From Antilocapra americana (taxonomy: Eukaryota; Chordata; Mammalia; Artiodactyla; Antilocapridae): a DNA stretch of 64,000 nt. The translations under genes were made by a program, and so were the position numbers. Position 1 is the first letter of the stretch, and each line of letters opens with the position of its first letter. Below are positions 1-15,100 of this stretch, in pieces. Under the pieces are notes generated by a model. The model was not told the origin of the DNA. It searched no databases and worked only from the letters and a program-made list of their open reading frames with translations. The DNA is taken from NCBI GenBank assembly GCA_007570785.1, contig ML660774.1:11748476-11812475 (forward strand), given 5' to 3'.

Positions 1-122
1 ACAGATCATAAAACATTCCACTTCCCACTAAGATATAGGAATAGTGACATGAAAATGATGTGTGCATTTACAAATTAAATAGACAATAAACACCAATGTT
101 ACTCTCCAAGTTTTTTTTTTAC

Positions 123-193
123 CTTAGTTCTGAGAGTTCTGGAAATGTATCAGGAATATCGGGCATCTTGTAACCAAAACCATTTTGGCTTAT
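123..193 (-). CDS. VPS37A: VPS37A coding exon 6
   Basis: 71 nt encoding [20 protein letters not shown] and SEL plus AG. The acceptor is TCTTTAG and the donor AG/GTAAAA. The next exon lies left of base 1. Confidence 0.95.
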
Positions 194-3100
194 CTAAAGA
201 GAGATTGAAATGGTGCTAAGTTTTAGCCATCTTTTTGACTATTCCTATCTGGTTATAGAAGTAACTTCTAATATACTGCATCCCATAACTATTTTCATTA
301 TCACACATCCTCTTGGCACTCCACACTGTTCTTACCCTCCCATTCTTTTTTCACTGTCTTTTTCAGTGTATCATTATACATATAGGGTTACTTTTTTTTT
401 TTGGAATGAGGAAGGATCACGTGACTACCTGTGGTAATAAAATAAATCTCAATTGTGAGTTATCTGTGACAAGTGTGGAGAATTATATGCGTGTTTCATT
501 GATGTGTATATGTCTGTCTCAAGCAAAAGGCATTACGTTTAGAAAAATTACTAACTTGGCAAAAAGTCTCAAGAGTTACCTAAGTAACTTCTATGAGACA
601 GTAGGGAAGATAAGATATATACATTGTCTGAATATATAGGTCACATTTTAAAATCAAGGACCCATGAAAAGTTCTCTTTTATTAAGGGCTAAAAATAAAA
701 GCCTTTAAATTCCCTTAATATGTTTAATGCACAGTCTCTCCCTCAGTAATGTCCCTTGTGGCAGCAGTTTCCAGCTTAATTTAAGAACACGGTTTTTTAA
801 ACCAACGAGACACTGGTTTAAATGTCCTTAGTACCCTAGGGCAGACCTTCCATAACCTGATACGTGCTTCTCCTACATAATCATTCTTGGGTCTTGGCCT
901 GCATTCTGTATGAAACCTGAGGGTTCTGTAACAGGCAGCTTCACAAATGTGCCATCTAGTTCATGCTTCCACATTTTTGTCAGAGCTGTTGCCTCTTAGA
1001 ATTACCTTACATGACACCTTATCATCCTGGCAAATTCATTACCATCTATCAAAACGTGGCCTCAAGTCTGAGTTCATTCATTCATCCGCCTCACTTTAAA
1101 TGAGCACCTACTGCATGTATCAGGCATGCTTTGAGGCACCAAGGATAAAGTGGTATAAAGACAGGGATCTCATCTTATATAAAGGTTATCTTTCCAGCTC
1201 TACATTGATCCCTGGGAGCACTGACTATTCCCTCAACTGTGTCTTCATAGCAACTCTGGACTAAATTTCTATTTAGAAGTATTTTTTTGATGGTTACCTC
1301 TTTGACATTGTTCCTTCAGTTGAAAATGTGACTAATTTTTTTTATCTTTTGTGCCATAGTGGTTGGCACGAGGAGGAATATGATGTTTGCTGACCCAGTA
1401 TTTCAAGGGTACAAAATACAGATATCTGAAGATACCAACCGGTGTTGGAGTGTCTGCTGTGGGAACGGGCAATGGCAGATTTGAAAGGACACCCAACGAA
1501 GGAGCAGCGGGTTTGGTGGTTGTGTAACTTGTTGTTGAAGAAGAAACAGTGTCAGCAACAGATAAAGAGCTGATAGTCCTGTTAGCTTCTTGTGGGGGAT
1601 ACGGAGGAAGAAATGGGAAACCCTGAGAAGCGTAAGGAGGCATCCCACCTGGGTTACTGTACAGGCTAAAGAGAAAGAGAGGCAAAACATGCAATTAGAA
1701 TTTAGGAGTAAATTTGTAAAATTATTCCTTAATTGTTCTAAATAACAATTATTATGCAGTATAGATGGAATTTGTTTCTGGCAGTGCCACTAGTTTTTAT
1801 AATTACGTAAGTAAATTAGATATCATATAAATGGAAAAAATAAAAACACCCCTTAAAAAGAATATTTTGATTTCTTTCCATGAAAAAAAATATGTTTTAG
1901 AAAACATAAATTCAACTGGTCACAGCTGAATAGAAAGGCCATATTTGAGTTTTGAGTATTCTACTGGCATCAATGAATATTTTCAGAGAAGAAATGGAGA
2001 ACACTTAATCCAGGAAACTTGTTCAAATAGCAGTTGTTTAGTAGCTTTCAAGATATTTGGCAAAATCTCACTGAAAGTCAAGACTGCTTTTCTAGAAAAT
2101 TTCAAAGAAAAACTAATTGTACAGATGAATTGCTAAAAATGCTAAACTATAAAAAAGATGCATAAACAGGGACCTCAAATCTGAGACCTTTTATTGGATG
2201 GAGTGCCTGCACCTGGACAAATGTGTCCTTGAGCAATAGAATACAAAGAAACTTTAAGGGACTAAAAACAACCGAATACATGGCAGTCAGGGTAATTATG
2301 AATAATATTACAAAATTATGAACGTCACAAAAAGGCCACAAACCAACAGCCACTTATGAGGTACCTGGGGCAAAATCAGGGTACTATGCATGATCCTTTT
2401 ACACAGCAACACCATGGGGTGGGCAGGCCAGCTGGGCCACCCCTTCTTCTGCCCAATCACAAGCCACCCCTACCCTCACTTCATATGAGGAACCAGCCTG
2501 CTCTCCTTGGAGAGCAAGCAAGGGTACCCCCTTTCTTGAGTTCGCTCACTCATACTGCAGCACAAGTTCCAGGAAAGCTTTGCCTGAATTTTTTTTTTAA
2601 AGATGCATGTAAAAACCATGCATATATATTAGAAAAAGTGGCACAGCAGTATGTACTCAAGATAAAATCAGAAAACATATTTTTGCAAGATGATAAATAC
2701 AGGGTTCTGATTCAAGATGGTGACATAGAAAGATCCTAGATTCACCTCCCACTGAAACTTAATCAACAGCTATATATGGAACAATTTCCTTCAAAAAAAA
2801 CCCTCCAAAGTATCTGAGCAAATCAGGCAAACATCTAAGCTGGTAGGAGAGGTTGAGACACAATCTCACTGTAAACCCCACCCTCAGGAAGAGCACCCAC
2901 AACCTGGAGAAAACTCAAAACCCAGAGCTTTTCCCTGGAGGGTTAAGGGCTGAGTTTGAACCCAAGAGACAAACACCCAAAACATCTAGCTCTGAAGACC
3001 AAAGAGCTCACATCCCCCAAAGTCACAAGGCACGGCAAACTAAGAACAGCTCTCAAAGGGCTGGGAGGCTCAGACTTCCCTGGCTCACGGCCCAGTGCAT

Positions 3101-6100
3101 TAGAGGACCCCATTTACCGTGACAGAGGTTCTTCTGCCCATCTTAAAGCATCAACCCGAGGGGGCAGGCATCTAACTTAACAACATCTAGGCTAATCCCT
3201 ATACAGTCTGAGGATGGGATTGGATTGTTCATCAAAAGACCAAGTGACAGAAAGTTGGAACTTTCAGCCCCACCCATCGATCTCAGGGAAGAGGGTGGCT
3301 GCTGATTAAGCTCTATAAAATCTCTTGAACAGGAAGACTCTTGAACAAGCACCCTGCTGGTGAATGCATCCATAGTCTATGGGGACAAAAGCTGCTGTGC
3401 TCAGGGCTCTCCTAGACCATGCCCTGCCCTAGGTACCTCTTCATCTGGCTATTCATCTGTATCCTTTATAACCAACCACTAAACATATGTAAATTTCTTT
3501 TTGGAGTTTCAGTTCAGTTCAGTCGCTCAGTCGTGTCTGACTCTTTGCGACCCCATGAATCGCAGCACGCCAGGCCTCCCTGTCCATCACCAACTCACGG
3601 AGTCCACCCAAACCCATGTCCATTGAGTCGGTGATGCCATCCAGCCTTCTCATCCTCTGTCATCCCCTTCTTCTCCTGCCCCTAATCCCTCCCAGCGTTA
3701 GGGTCTTCTCCAATGTTGGAGTTTCATGAGCCATTTAAATTAATCAAAACAGGGGTTGGGGGGGATTCCATGGGAACCTCTGATTTATAGCCAGTTAGTC
3801 AGGAGCACAGGAACCATCTATGGGTTTTCCATTGGTATGTGAAGTGGAGCAGTCTGTGAGACCGAGTCCATCTGTGGATTGACCCCATCTCCAGGCGGAG
3901 AGCATCAGAACTGAGTTCAATTTGCAGGGAACATAGTGTTTGCTGAGAACTGGAGAATTACTTGGTGATGTTGGGAAAAAATACATATCAGAGTATTGAA
4001 ATGTTCCAAAATATATCTAGCTTAAACAATTTTTTAAATGGGAGTGCCACTGTTTTTAACATAATTTAATGTCATATTTAATGACATAAGTTATCAAAAA
4101 TTGGAAATGTTTGGAAGAAAACATTTGTCACAAGTTTTGAAATTATAATACTGAAGTTTATACAGAAAAATAAATAAGAATATAAAGAAAAGCACCTGAA
4201 AAAAGAGGGTGTAAAGAGTTTAACCCCAGCATATAGCAAAACACAACAGAAAACCTTAATTTTAAAAAACCTTTTTTTAAAGGAAAACACTGGCAATGGA
4301 TAGGAAGATCAATGGAACTGAATACAAAATCCAGAAAATTCCCAAGCATATATAGCAATTAGGATATAATAAAACAAGATTTCAACTCAGGTAAAAAAAA
4401 AAATAAAAAAGAGAGGTCAATAAATAGCATTGTGACATGGAAAAAATTAAATTGAAGCCAGATCCTCATAATAATAATAAAAGAAAAACCAAATGGAACA
4501 AATTAAAATAGAAAACTTTTTTCTTTAAAAAAAAAAAAATCTTAAAGAACTGGAAGAGATCACAGAAATCTAAACTTTGGAGTGGGAAAGGACTTTCTGT
4601 GGTCCCAAATTCAAAAGTCGTAAGAGAAAATGATAAATCCCCTGACATACAAACACAAACAACAACAAAACTCTATATGACAAAGACTATTATAAATAAA
4701 GACAAATAAACTGGGGGAAATATTTGAAACTCATGTCATAGGAAAATAGTTAATTTTTCTAATATATACATAAAGAACTTCTACACATTGACAAGAGTAA
4801 CAACTCAATAGCAAAATGGAGAATCAGATAGCATACACAAGTTCAAGAAAAGAGAAAAAAAAATCTGTAAATCATAGGAAAAGATTCAACTTCACTGTAA
4901 GATAAACAAATTAAATTATACTAACACATCATTTTCTACTTAAAAATTAGCAAGGATCCCTTTTGATAAATTACCATGTCAGCGAAGGGAATATAGGAGT
5001 AGAAACTGGTACAACATACTCCTTAGGGCAATTCTGCAGTATTAGTCACACTTACAAATATGTATACCACTTTGAGAATGTATCCAACAAAATACTATTC
5101 ATTGCACCACTGAGGGCAAAGAAGGGTGGGCCTTGTCTGCAAGATTGGAAACATTAAAAATTCCATTAATAGGAGTCTTAAGTTATGTTGTGTCCATAAA
5201 ACAAGTACTTTGTGTCCATAAAGAAGAATAAGGAAGTGCTTTATGCACCAATATGGAAAGCTCTCTGAACCATACCACTAGTGAGACGGAAAAAAAAAAA
5301 AGGGCAAGGGAACAGTATGCTATAATTTGTGTAAAAAAAGGAGAGAATAAAATACTGCATGTACATATTTCTTTGTATATACATAAAATATCTCAGGAAT
5401 TCTATACATATGCACTCAAAAAACCAACTCTGGATACCAACAAGAAGAAAAAGTGAATTGCAAGAGAAAAAGAAATGGAAGGGAACTTTTCACCCCACAT
5501 CCCTTTATATTTTTAAAATTTTAAGCCAAGTAAATATATGATTGAAAAATATAAGTTAAAGTAGTTTTCTAATAAGCTTGTTTATTTCAAAGTATGGCTC
5601 ATCTTAATCTTAGAGCTTTACTTTTATCTAAAGTATATTTATAACATGTATATAAATATAAAATGTTATTTAGAAAGAATATGATCAACGTGAGACTATT
5701 TTTACTATCCTTGAAATAAAGTCTTAATAACTCTGAACAAAACTGAATTATAGGTACAACCTATAATATAATCTAAGAAATGTAGCAAACTTGCTTTTTA
5801 AACAATGTGTACTGAATCACAGAACTTATTTGACATGAGAACAAATAAACTTGTTGGCTTGTTTTCAAATAAGGTCAATGAGATATATTTAGCCCTATCC
5901 TGGAAGAAAACAGTAAATTCAGTTTTTAGATAAAGAATATCAGAGAGGCTTCTGACTCTAGGACAAAGACACAGGAGTGCAAAGTGATGGCTAAGTCTGA
6001 TATACCTAATGAATGGGATAATCTAGCCCAAGCTGATCTCCAGGCAATGTTAAAATGTGACCCAATTTTTGAACAAGAAAAAGTTCTTGGAAATTGAGTA

Positions 6101-9100
6101 AAAGAACTGGACAATTAAGGCAAGAGATATTACAGGAAGAGAAAATAAAGACTGTCAGAAGTTGCAGCATTATGCAATTTCAGAATATTGAACACAAAAA
6201 GTTACAAAGGATCAGAAATCAAAATGGCACTGGACACCTTAGGAATAGAAGAATGCTTTCAAAATTCTCAGTGGAAACCACTTCAACACAGAACTTCAAC
6301 TCTACCAACTATGAAATATGAAGGTATATTAAAAATATTGGCAGGTTAAAAAGAAGACGTCTCAAAATTATTCTTTCTAGCATCTTGTGGCATACTGTAC
6401 TTTCCAAAAATGGTCACAGCACTATTTCTGTCCCATGTGCTCTCCTAGGGGGGTTCCCCGATGACTCAGTAGTAAAGAATCTGCCTGAAAAGGCAGGAGA
6501 AGCAGGAGACACGGCTTCGATCCCTGGGTCCGGACTATCCCCTGGAGGAGGATGTGGCAACCCACTCCAGTATTCTTGCCTGGGGAATCCCATGGACAAA
6601 GAAGCCTGGCAGACTACAGTCCACAGGGTCACAAAGAGTTGGACATGACTGAGTGATTGAGCACGTACACACACTCTTCTAGAACCTTACCACTCCACCA
6701 TTCAGAGGAAAAGCCTATTTTCTTCCCCTTGAATCTGATCAGGACCCCGTGACTTCCTCAACAAACTGAATGAAGCAGAAGTGACACTGAGTGACTTCAG
6801 TAGCTAGGCCAGACAAGATGAATATGACGTTCTCATAACTCTTTCAGAATGTTTACCCCAGAAGCCCAGCCACTGTGATTTAAGGAAGCCCAGGCTGCAT
6901 CTAGGTATTCCAACTGACCTCCCCAGGTAAGAGCTTCTGACGAAAGCCTGCTGATAGGAAGTAGAGCAGAGAAGAGCTCTCTGATGAACCCTTCCTGAAT
7001 TGAAGATTAATGAGCAAATAAATGTGTTTAATGTTTGAAGCCATGCCAGTTTATGCCAAAGGTGGAGCACAAACAAGCTCTATTAGTACTTAACTAAACT
7101 GCAGATTCACAAGGAAAATAAATGCTGTCATTATTTCAACCATAAGTTTTAGGATAAACTGTTACTCATCCTTAGTAACTTGAACACACCTTTACTTAGG
7201 AAGCCACAGGGAGTAATAAAGCAAGAAACTAGAAAATAGCCTGAAAAAGAAAAAAAAACACAGGATGCAGGAAAAGGAGAATCCCATACAGGAGGGAGAG
7301 AAAGGGAAATCCCAGGATGGGAAGTGGACAGCAGTTGTACAGTAATTCAGAATGGAGGGGGAACATGGAACAATGTTTGCAAGGAAAAAATACCAGAACC
7401 TTGAGATTACCTGAAAGGCTTGATGATGTTAAAAAATTTGAATGATATTTTTCAGAGCTGCTGAAAGAGGTGGGAAATTAAAAAGATCAAAGAATACAAA
7501 ACCAATGGAAACTGAAGTAATTATTAACTCCAGAGAAAAGCAAAAAGTTATACCGTAACGGAAATGTAATGATTATAAAGTACTTGGCTCAGCAGTAGGG
7601 AATATTCTGAGAGTTAGTGTAATGAATGTACCAAACACAAACTTAAGTAAAAATCATAATTTCACAGAGGATGAGGGAAAAGAAAGGTATGTAAAAGATA
7701 ACTAAAACCTTCATCAAACATGATAGGAAGTCAACAGACAGTATCTAAAATAAAAAAATCAACAGAGTAGTATCTATGTATTATTCAGAAAGATGAAGAT
7801 AAATATTAGACAAGCAGCTAAAAAAGAAAACCCAGTTACCTCTGAAAAGTATAAATGTATCTGCGTGTGAAGGTGAGGATGTGGAAAGCAGACTGCCTTT
7901 TAACCTTATTTGAATTTTCAAGCTATACTTTGATTACTTAGATCAAAAGTAAATAAATGTATATACAAACTCTTTTGTTACAAACATACTTACTATGGGA
8001 ATGCTGTTGAAGCAGGAGCTAAAACTGGAGGATTCTTCCAAAACTCATCCAATAGACTCTGAATAATTTTCCCAAGATCCGAATGCATTGTAAACTAAAA
8101 GTAACATACAGTGATCAAAATCATTTTCGAAAAAGATTATATAGTCTCATTAGGATAATTAAACTGTAAAACTTAACCTTAAATCCACTTTTGCAAGTCA
8201 AGAATTAAATGAAAGGCAAAGAATATTATGTCAACTGAACATATTAGCAATCCACAACTTACTATAGAATCAATACCATAAATGAGGTTAAAAGTTTATT
8301 TAGTCAATAATGGAGCTGAAATAGTTCCACACTTCACTACTGACAGTAATCTGAAGGTTCAGATGTAAATACTAAGTACACTGAAGTTATAGTCCTTTAT
8401 GTTAGTGAATCATATACATATCAAAAAATGTAAGGCAAATTTGAATTTTATCCCTTCCTAACTACATAAAAGATCTACTATGAACCCAAGTTTTAACATC
8501 AACAGGTCCTCACCACTGAAAAACAAAAACCCTCCAAATCAGGATTACCTATTAAGTACAGTGAACATTTTGAAATAAATCATACCATATACATACATTG
8601 CTTACTAATGGAGAGGTAATATACACTCCTTGTTTATCCACTAAGTGATGCCGTATTGGTGGATAAACACTGATCACTGGTTTTTCCTGAGGAAATTGTG
8701 GAGGAAGCAATCTGGCAAAAGTAGAACAGATCCAAAAACAAAGACAAAAAATGTTATATAATCATAATTCTAAAACAATGTTACTTAAAAGCAAATTAAA
8801 TTGTCATACTTTCATTTAGATTAATTATTCAATAATTGGTCTCTATTATGGTTGAGTTGACTGAACCTATACAGAAAGATACACTTTGGCAACAAGACTA
8901 TAATTAATTCAATACAGTAAAACCTTCATAATGTGGAGTAAGGATAATGTGAATTATAGATTATTCTTCAAACTGTGCCAATTAATTGCTTTCAAACACA
9001 TCACATTATACCAAACTTTCCAAAATTTCAGCTAAAAATTATACATTTTTATAAGGTGAACCATGTTATGCCAGTCTGGCTTTTTACTGAACCACAGGTC

Positions 9101-12100
9101 TTGGCATATGATTTTTTTGTGGCTTTCCTTCTTTTGAAATGCTGCCAAGAAGTATTTCACTATACACTGAATTCTTAATGAGCAAGTAGATAAAATGAGA
9201 AGTACTAGGGTTGGAACACTGGAGCTGACACCATGCTTTGGTGCTATGCTGCTCTCTTCGAAATGTCTCAATTAACACATCTCTCCCAACCTTGAGGTCA
9301 GCCATATGGTTTCAGGTAATTAACAGTAAATTCTCAATACCAAAAGGAAAAAGAGTAAAAATCTTAACCCTTTCAGAACTACTGCAAATTTGTAATTAGG
9401 GAGTGAAGTCTTTAACAATGCACTTTTACTGGACATGGAACCTTCCAAATCTCTAAAATCTAGATGAACACATCCTTTTAAACTGCCACTCTGTTCCCCT
9501 CCTGGCTCAGGGAATTATTTGTTGGCAGCACCGTCAGGAGGAAAACTAGGTCTTTGTTGACTTCTCCTACTCAGCTGTACCAGGGTATGTGACGAGAGAT
9601 AAAACTACTTCAGGTATACAGTTTAGGCTGTTAAACTACTTTGGAAAAGAGGCAGTGAATGGCCTTTGGAGCCCAACAAGTCTGGGTTTCTCTCCTGACT
9701 ACTGTATTCACTACCTACTTGTGTATAATTTGTTTCAGTTTACAGGGCTGCTGTGACAATTCATAAAGCTCCCACATGTCAAGATAACACAGCATAATGC
9801 TTGGCAGTGCTACATATTCACACTTTAACTCCCACTCATTCAACTAGGATTTAATATGGGATCCCACATGCAGGTAGCTCGCTAGGCAATGAGCATCTGA
9901 CGACGAACAAGCACAGCTTCTATCTTCAAGTTAAGTGCGTTTTTACTGTACCTCACTCAGACACTTGCTTGAGCAGCCAGCCACCTAACACGATCTGAGG
10001 TAACAACAATTCTTCCACGCTGAAGTCTAATAAATGCACTTACAGCTAAATGAGCACTTCTAGCAATCACTTTGCCCAAACTTTCCTCTTTATTACTTAA
10101 CCTCATGATTATGTTTTTCACTTTTATTTTTTTTTTCTTTAAAAATAATCGGCAGATCAAATTTAACTCTGAACTTACTGGTTGATGTATTATATTAACT
10201 TGTTTCTGATGTAAAGGTGATTGTTCCTCTAACAGTTTCTGCACATGATCCCTTCCACTGTTTGTCGTTGTCACAGTCACTCTTTCAGCCTGCCTCTAGC
10301 TAGGAGTTTAGTGCAAATCAATAAAAACAATCACATCTTTGTATTCCATTTCCTCTTTCATAGCTTCTTACTGCAATCTCTATTACAATGACATATTTAA
10401 ACTTTTTTATTTCACAGAATTGTGTAAGTTTAACAAACTTCAGATACTGGAAAAGGAAATAAATTCACTTTTAAACAGTTTACTTCTGATAGTAGCTAAG
10501 AAACAAAATGATACAAGATTTTTCAAAGTCCTAGTACATGAAAAAATAGGATACAATTCTACTCACATATTAATGTTAATTGTCAGGTTATTTACTGTGA
10601 AAGGCAACCTGTATTCCACATCTTTCTGAATTTCAGCTATACTGTAGGAGAAAATTTGAGAAAAAAAATTTATCCAAAGTTATAAAAACCATTAATGTTA
10701 AAAGCAAACATTAAAATTTGTAGAGTCTACTCAAACTACTTCATTTTAATCACAGAATCTATAGAGCCACAATAACCTGTATCTTAAGGGGAAAATGACC
10801 ATAGAAAAGATGATCAAACAAGCAGGAAATACTATTCTGAGATATTGTCAGGGGGTTGCTAAGAGATGGAGTTGAGCTGGTGAGGTAAAGAGGCAAAGAA
10901 AAACTCTTGTATTAGTGCTACATTGATTACTATCACTTTATCCAATTTATCATTGTGCTGTGTGCTGTGCTCAGTCAGTCGTGTCTGACTCTTTGTGAGC
11001 CTATGGACTGTAGCCTGCCAGGCTCCTCTGTCCATGGGGATTCTCTAGGCAAGAGTACTAGAGTGGGCTGCCATGCCCTCCTCCAGGGGATCTTCCCAAC
11101 CCAAGGATCAAATCCAGTATCCTGTATCGCAGGTGGATTCTTTACTCTCTGAGCCACCAGGGAAGCAATTTACCATTAGTAGAAGCAACTGTGGGCATGA
11201 GTTTGAGCAAACTCCGGGAGATTGTGATGAACTAGGAAGTCGGGCATGCTGCAGAACATGCGGCTGGAAAGAGTCGGACACAACTTAGCAACTGGAAAAA
11301 AAAGGGGGGGCAAAAAAAAAAAAGAAGCAATTGCAAGTCCTCTAGTTAAAACAGGTCAGCAAGAGAAGACCTACATTCTGACTACAGTCCTGCCACTGCC
11401 AGCTGCATAGACAGGGCTTTCACAGTTTAAGCTGAGAAGTCTGGACAAAATGTCTCCTACAGCCTTATGATAGATAGAAACGGCTGGCTGCTTTTCAAAA
11501 CCAAATATTCCCCTTCTTCCAAAATAAGAGAAGCCTGATTTTATTCTGAGCAGCAATGTTGTAGCCTTTCTTGTAGCAAGTTGTTGCTATAGGCTTAAGT
11601 TCCAGCCAATAAAACACAGGTAAGTTGTGAGGTGGAATTTCCAGAAATGCATTTTAAAGGGCAACAAAAACTGGTATAGAGTCTATTTGCCCTTCCTGCC
11701 TGGCCCTGACAAACTTCGAACAACCATACTGGACCAGGAGTGACCCTGAAAATCAGAGCCACACACTAAGGAGAGCTCGGCAGACACAAGTAGCTTGGGT
11801 CCTTAATGGCTATGGAATCAACAAATTGAATTTCTTGTATGCAAGAGAAAAAGAAATGTTTATCATGTTACTTTTATCAAGTTACTATTTGGGGAGGCTT
11901 CATTACTAACAGTTGAATATAATTACCATCTAATAAAAGTTCCCTGTACTACATTTTACATTAAGAATTTTTATTTTATTAAAAAAATTTTTTGGCCACG
12001 CCCACATAGCATATGGGATCTTAAGCTTCCTGACCCAGGATTGAACCCATATCCCTTGTATTGGAAGCTTGGGATCTTAACCACTGGACCATCAAGCAAG

Positions 12101-15100
12101 TCCCCAGAATTTTATTTTTGATTGCTGGCATGCAATTATTTCAAGTATAATCTACCAACCAAATCTTTTGGTGACTCACTTGGAATTTTAACCAACATTT
12201 ATAATCTTTCCAAAGGGAAAAATGTTAAGTAGTATTAATGAGTTATGGTTGAAAGGAAGCTTGATATACAAATGGACATGAATCCTTTCAAAAGAGCTAG
12301 CAGTTACATAACTTAATTTTTTTTCTTTTGGTTGCTTTAATTAGTAGTTTTGGAAGACCTGTCTTATTTTCCTCATTTTGGGGGAGACTTTTTTTTTTTG
12401 CCTTTTGATAAAAACTTAGTCTCTCAAATATGTAAATTTCAGGTTGCTCGAAAGGTTCAAAAGAGTTGGGATGGAATTATGGAGAGAGATCATAGCTGTC
12501 CCCTCTGACATCCCGTGCACTGAAGTTATGACTGAAGAGAAGAAATAGCTGAGAAAAGACTCAAGAAGATATTCAATATTAAGATTAATAATTTTTATGA
12601 AAGTTTCTCTTTGGGGATCAGGTTCAGAGTAGGATACTAAACAGTTTTCCCAGCTGTATTGAAATAAACACTGTGTAATCATTAAAATGGTTTAAGCCTT
12701 TTATTTCTATTATGGTGTCAATGGTGTCAGTACTTCAAGGGAATACTGATCACAAAAATATCAAAGCCAAGTAGAGCATTTTAGTGACAAAGAACATAAC
12801 CTCTTCAATTAGGCTTCCTGGGGTCAAATCCTTCCTCCACCATTTACTTGTGTGATCACAATCTGCCTAAGCCTCATCTCTCACATGGTAAATGGGGATG
12901 TTAAAAATACCCACCTTGCTAAAAGTGCTCTTAGATTAAGGGAGATAATGTGGGCAAAGCCCTCCCCACATAATACCATAATTGTTCAATATATTTTAGC
13001 ATTATTGAGCAAGCATTTAAAATACATATCCAAGTTGGAGCCTGCCTAAATTTGTAGTACTAAAGTTTTAAGCCATTTTTTTCAGACACTGTTTTTATAG
13101 AAAGAAAACAAACTGAATTTGATTAAAATAATTTTTGGCTAGAAGTGTTCAATTCATTGTCCCCATAATTATGTTCTTCATATTTATTAAAATTTTTGAC
13201 AAATCTCCTCCACCAGTGAGGTATCAAAATAACTAAAGGTAAAAAGTGAAAGTGAAATTATCTCAGTTGTGTGTCTGACTCTTTGCAAGCCTATAGCCTG
13301 TAGTCCACCAGGCTCCTCTATCTATGGAATTCTCCAGGCAAGAATACTCGAGTGGGTTGCCATTCCCTTCTCCAGGGGTTTTCCTGACCCCGAGATTGGA
13401 CCCAGGTCTCCTACACTGCAGGCAAATTCTTTACCATCTGAACCACCAGGGAAGTCAAAGGTCGTATTTATTCATAATATTAATGAGAACTGAATCATCA
13501 CTAACAAATTTCAAAACAGGTTAGCCACGGCGACTGGTGGGTTGAGGACATGCTGCCCCTAAATGTGGCACCTTGGCATCCTGAATATTTTAAGCTGAAG
13601 GAATCTGAGAAAACAGCACAAACAGGAAGGTCACTCTGACCTTCTCCCTCCTATCCTTCTTTCTTAAAACAGAAAATAGGTCATAAGGCCTCATTAAGAG
13701 GTGCCCACCCTACACCAAGAGGAAAGGAGGATCTGAATCTCAGAAGACACAGGAATAGTGAAAGAACCTGAGAAGCCAGGCCTGTCAAGTCATCACTGTC
13801 CCCAGCAACCCCATGTCCTCTGCCCCTCCCACTCACTACAATTACACGAATGCTTTTATTGTGCTTCACTGATGTTGCTTTTCGTTTTCTTTCTTTTACA
13901 AATTGAAGGTCTGTGGCAACTCTGCACAGATAGAGCAAGACTACTGGTATCACTTTTCCAATAGCATTTGCTCACTTCATGATTTTGTGTCACATACTGA
14001 TAATTCTCACAATGTTTCAAATCTTCTACCAGCAAAAAGATTGCGATTTACTGAAAGCTCAACTGATGGTTAGTGGTTTTTAGCAATAAAATATTTTTAA
14101 TTAGAATACACACATTGGTTTTTAGGCATAATGCTATTGCACACTTAATAAACTACAGTATAATATAAATGTAACTTTTATATGCACTGGGAAATCCAAT
14201 AATTCATGTGATATGCTTCACTGGAACATAGATCTTCCCTGATGGCTCAAACAGTACAGAGTCTGCCTGCAATGCGAAACCTGGGTTTGATCCCTGCGTT
14301 TGGAAGATCCCCTGGAGAAGGTCATGGCAACCCACTCCAGTATTCTTGCCTGGAGAATCCCATGGACAGAGGGACCTGGCAGACTACATCAGTGGAGTCG
14401 AAAAGAGTCGGACAGGACTGACTCGAATGAGCACGCATGCACGCTGGCACTCAGCAGGCAATATCACTAAGACATGCCTTGCACTCCTTAACCCACCACA
14501 TTCCTCCACAACTGTCATCACAACTTTCATCAAGCCCAGTGTAAAATACTCAGGTCCATTTCTTTGGATCTTCATTTCCTTTTGAAGATCTCCCTGATAC
14601 GTAAAACTCACATTAAATTTGTGTACTTTTCTCCTATTTATCTTTAGTTGGTTTACTTTTCAGACCCAACCCTAAGAGCAAGAGCATCACGGAAAGCTTT
14701 TTCCTCCTCTACACTAATTGCATTATATAAAATGGCAGATACTTGTTCTGCTTAATTAAAACAAGAGTCATTCCCTGAATCTTTAACACAAATGTGATTC
14801 TGAATTTTTTGTTATTCAAGTAACTTTAAAAAAACTTATTCCAAAAATAATTTTTTCTCATAAAAAATATATATACATATTTTTCCAAATCGGTAAATGT
14901 TATTTTACAAGAGTTTCAAATGTCTACATAACGTTCTAGTATATTAACCTATTCTTTACTATTAGATATTGAAACTAAGCAGGACCCTGGGGGCTCCTGG
15001 GCATGGAAGCCTTTCTATGTCCCCATTTCTTATTTGTAGGAATAGACTCCAGGCTCCATGACCTTGAAAGGGCAAGTTCAAACAGTTGCTAATCAGGGAT

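Larger units (their letters stand above)
1666..7993 (-). other. VPS37A: VPS37A intron 4
   Basis: About 6.3 kb of intron. It holds a truncated BovB 3' end (3512-3715), an old L1 fragment (about 4680-5250) and a Bov-tA SINE (6449-6675). A region at about 2710-3480 may be an L1 5' leader, because it contains a motif of the kind TTCAAGATGGTG. Nothing codes convincingly. Confidence 0.75.

Noticed and set aside
2710..3480. L1 or LTR 5' leader candidate
   Set aside because: Only the AAGATGGTGACAT-type start resembles L1 leaders; the rest does not follow a family that I can recall, so no feature was called.
5926..6321. Possible processed pseudogene (Lys/Gln-rich text in several frames)
   Set aside because: I could not match it to any protein, and no poly(A) tail or target duplication was found.
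6450..6520. Possible functional tRNA gene from the B-box-like sequence
   Set aside because: It is the tRNA-derived head of a Bov-tA SINE; no cloverleaf or proper anticodon arm is present.
9957..10280. 107-codon open frame on the minus strand inside VPS37A intron 2, same strand as the gene
   Set aside because: It begins at GTG rather than ATG, is not recognised, has no splice support that I can see and contains a Lys-rich low-complexity stretch.
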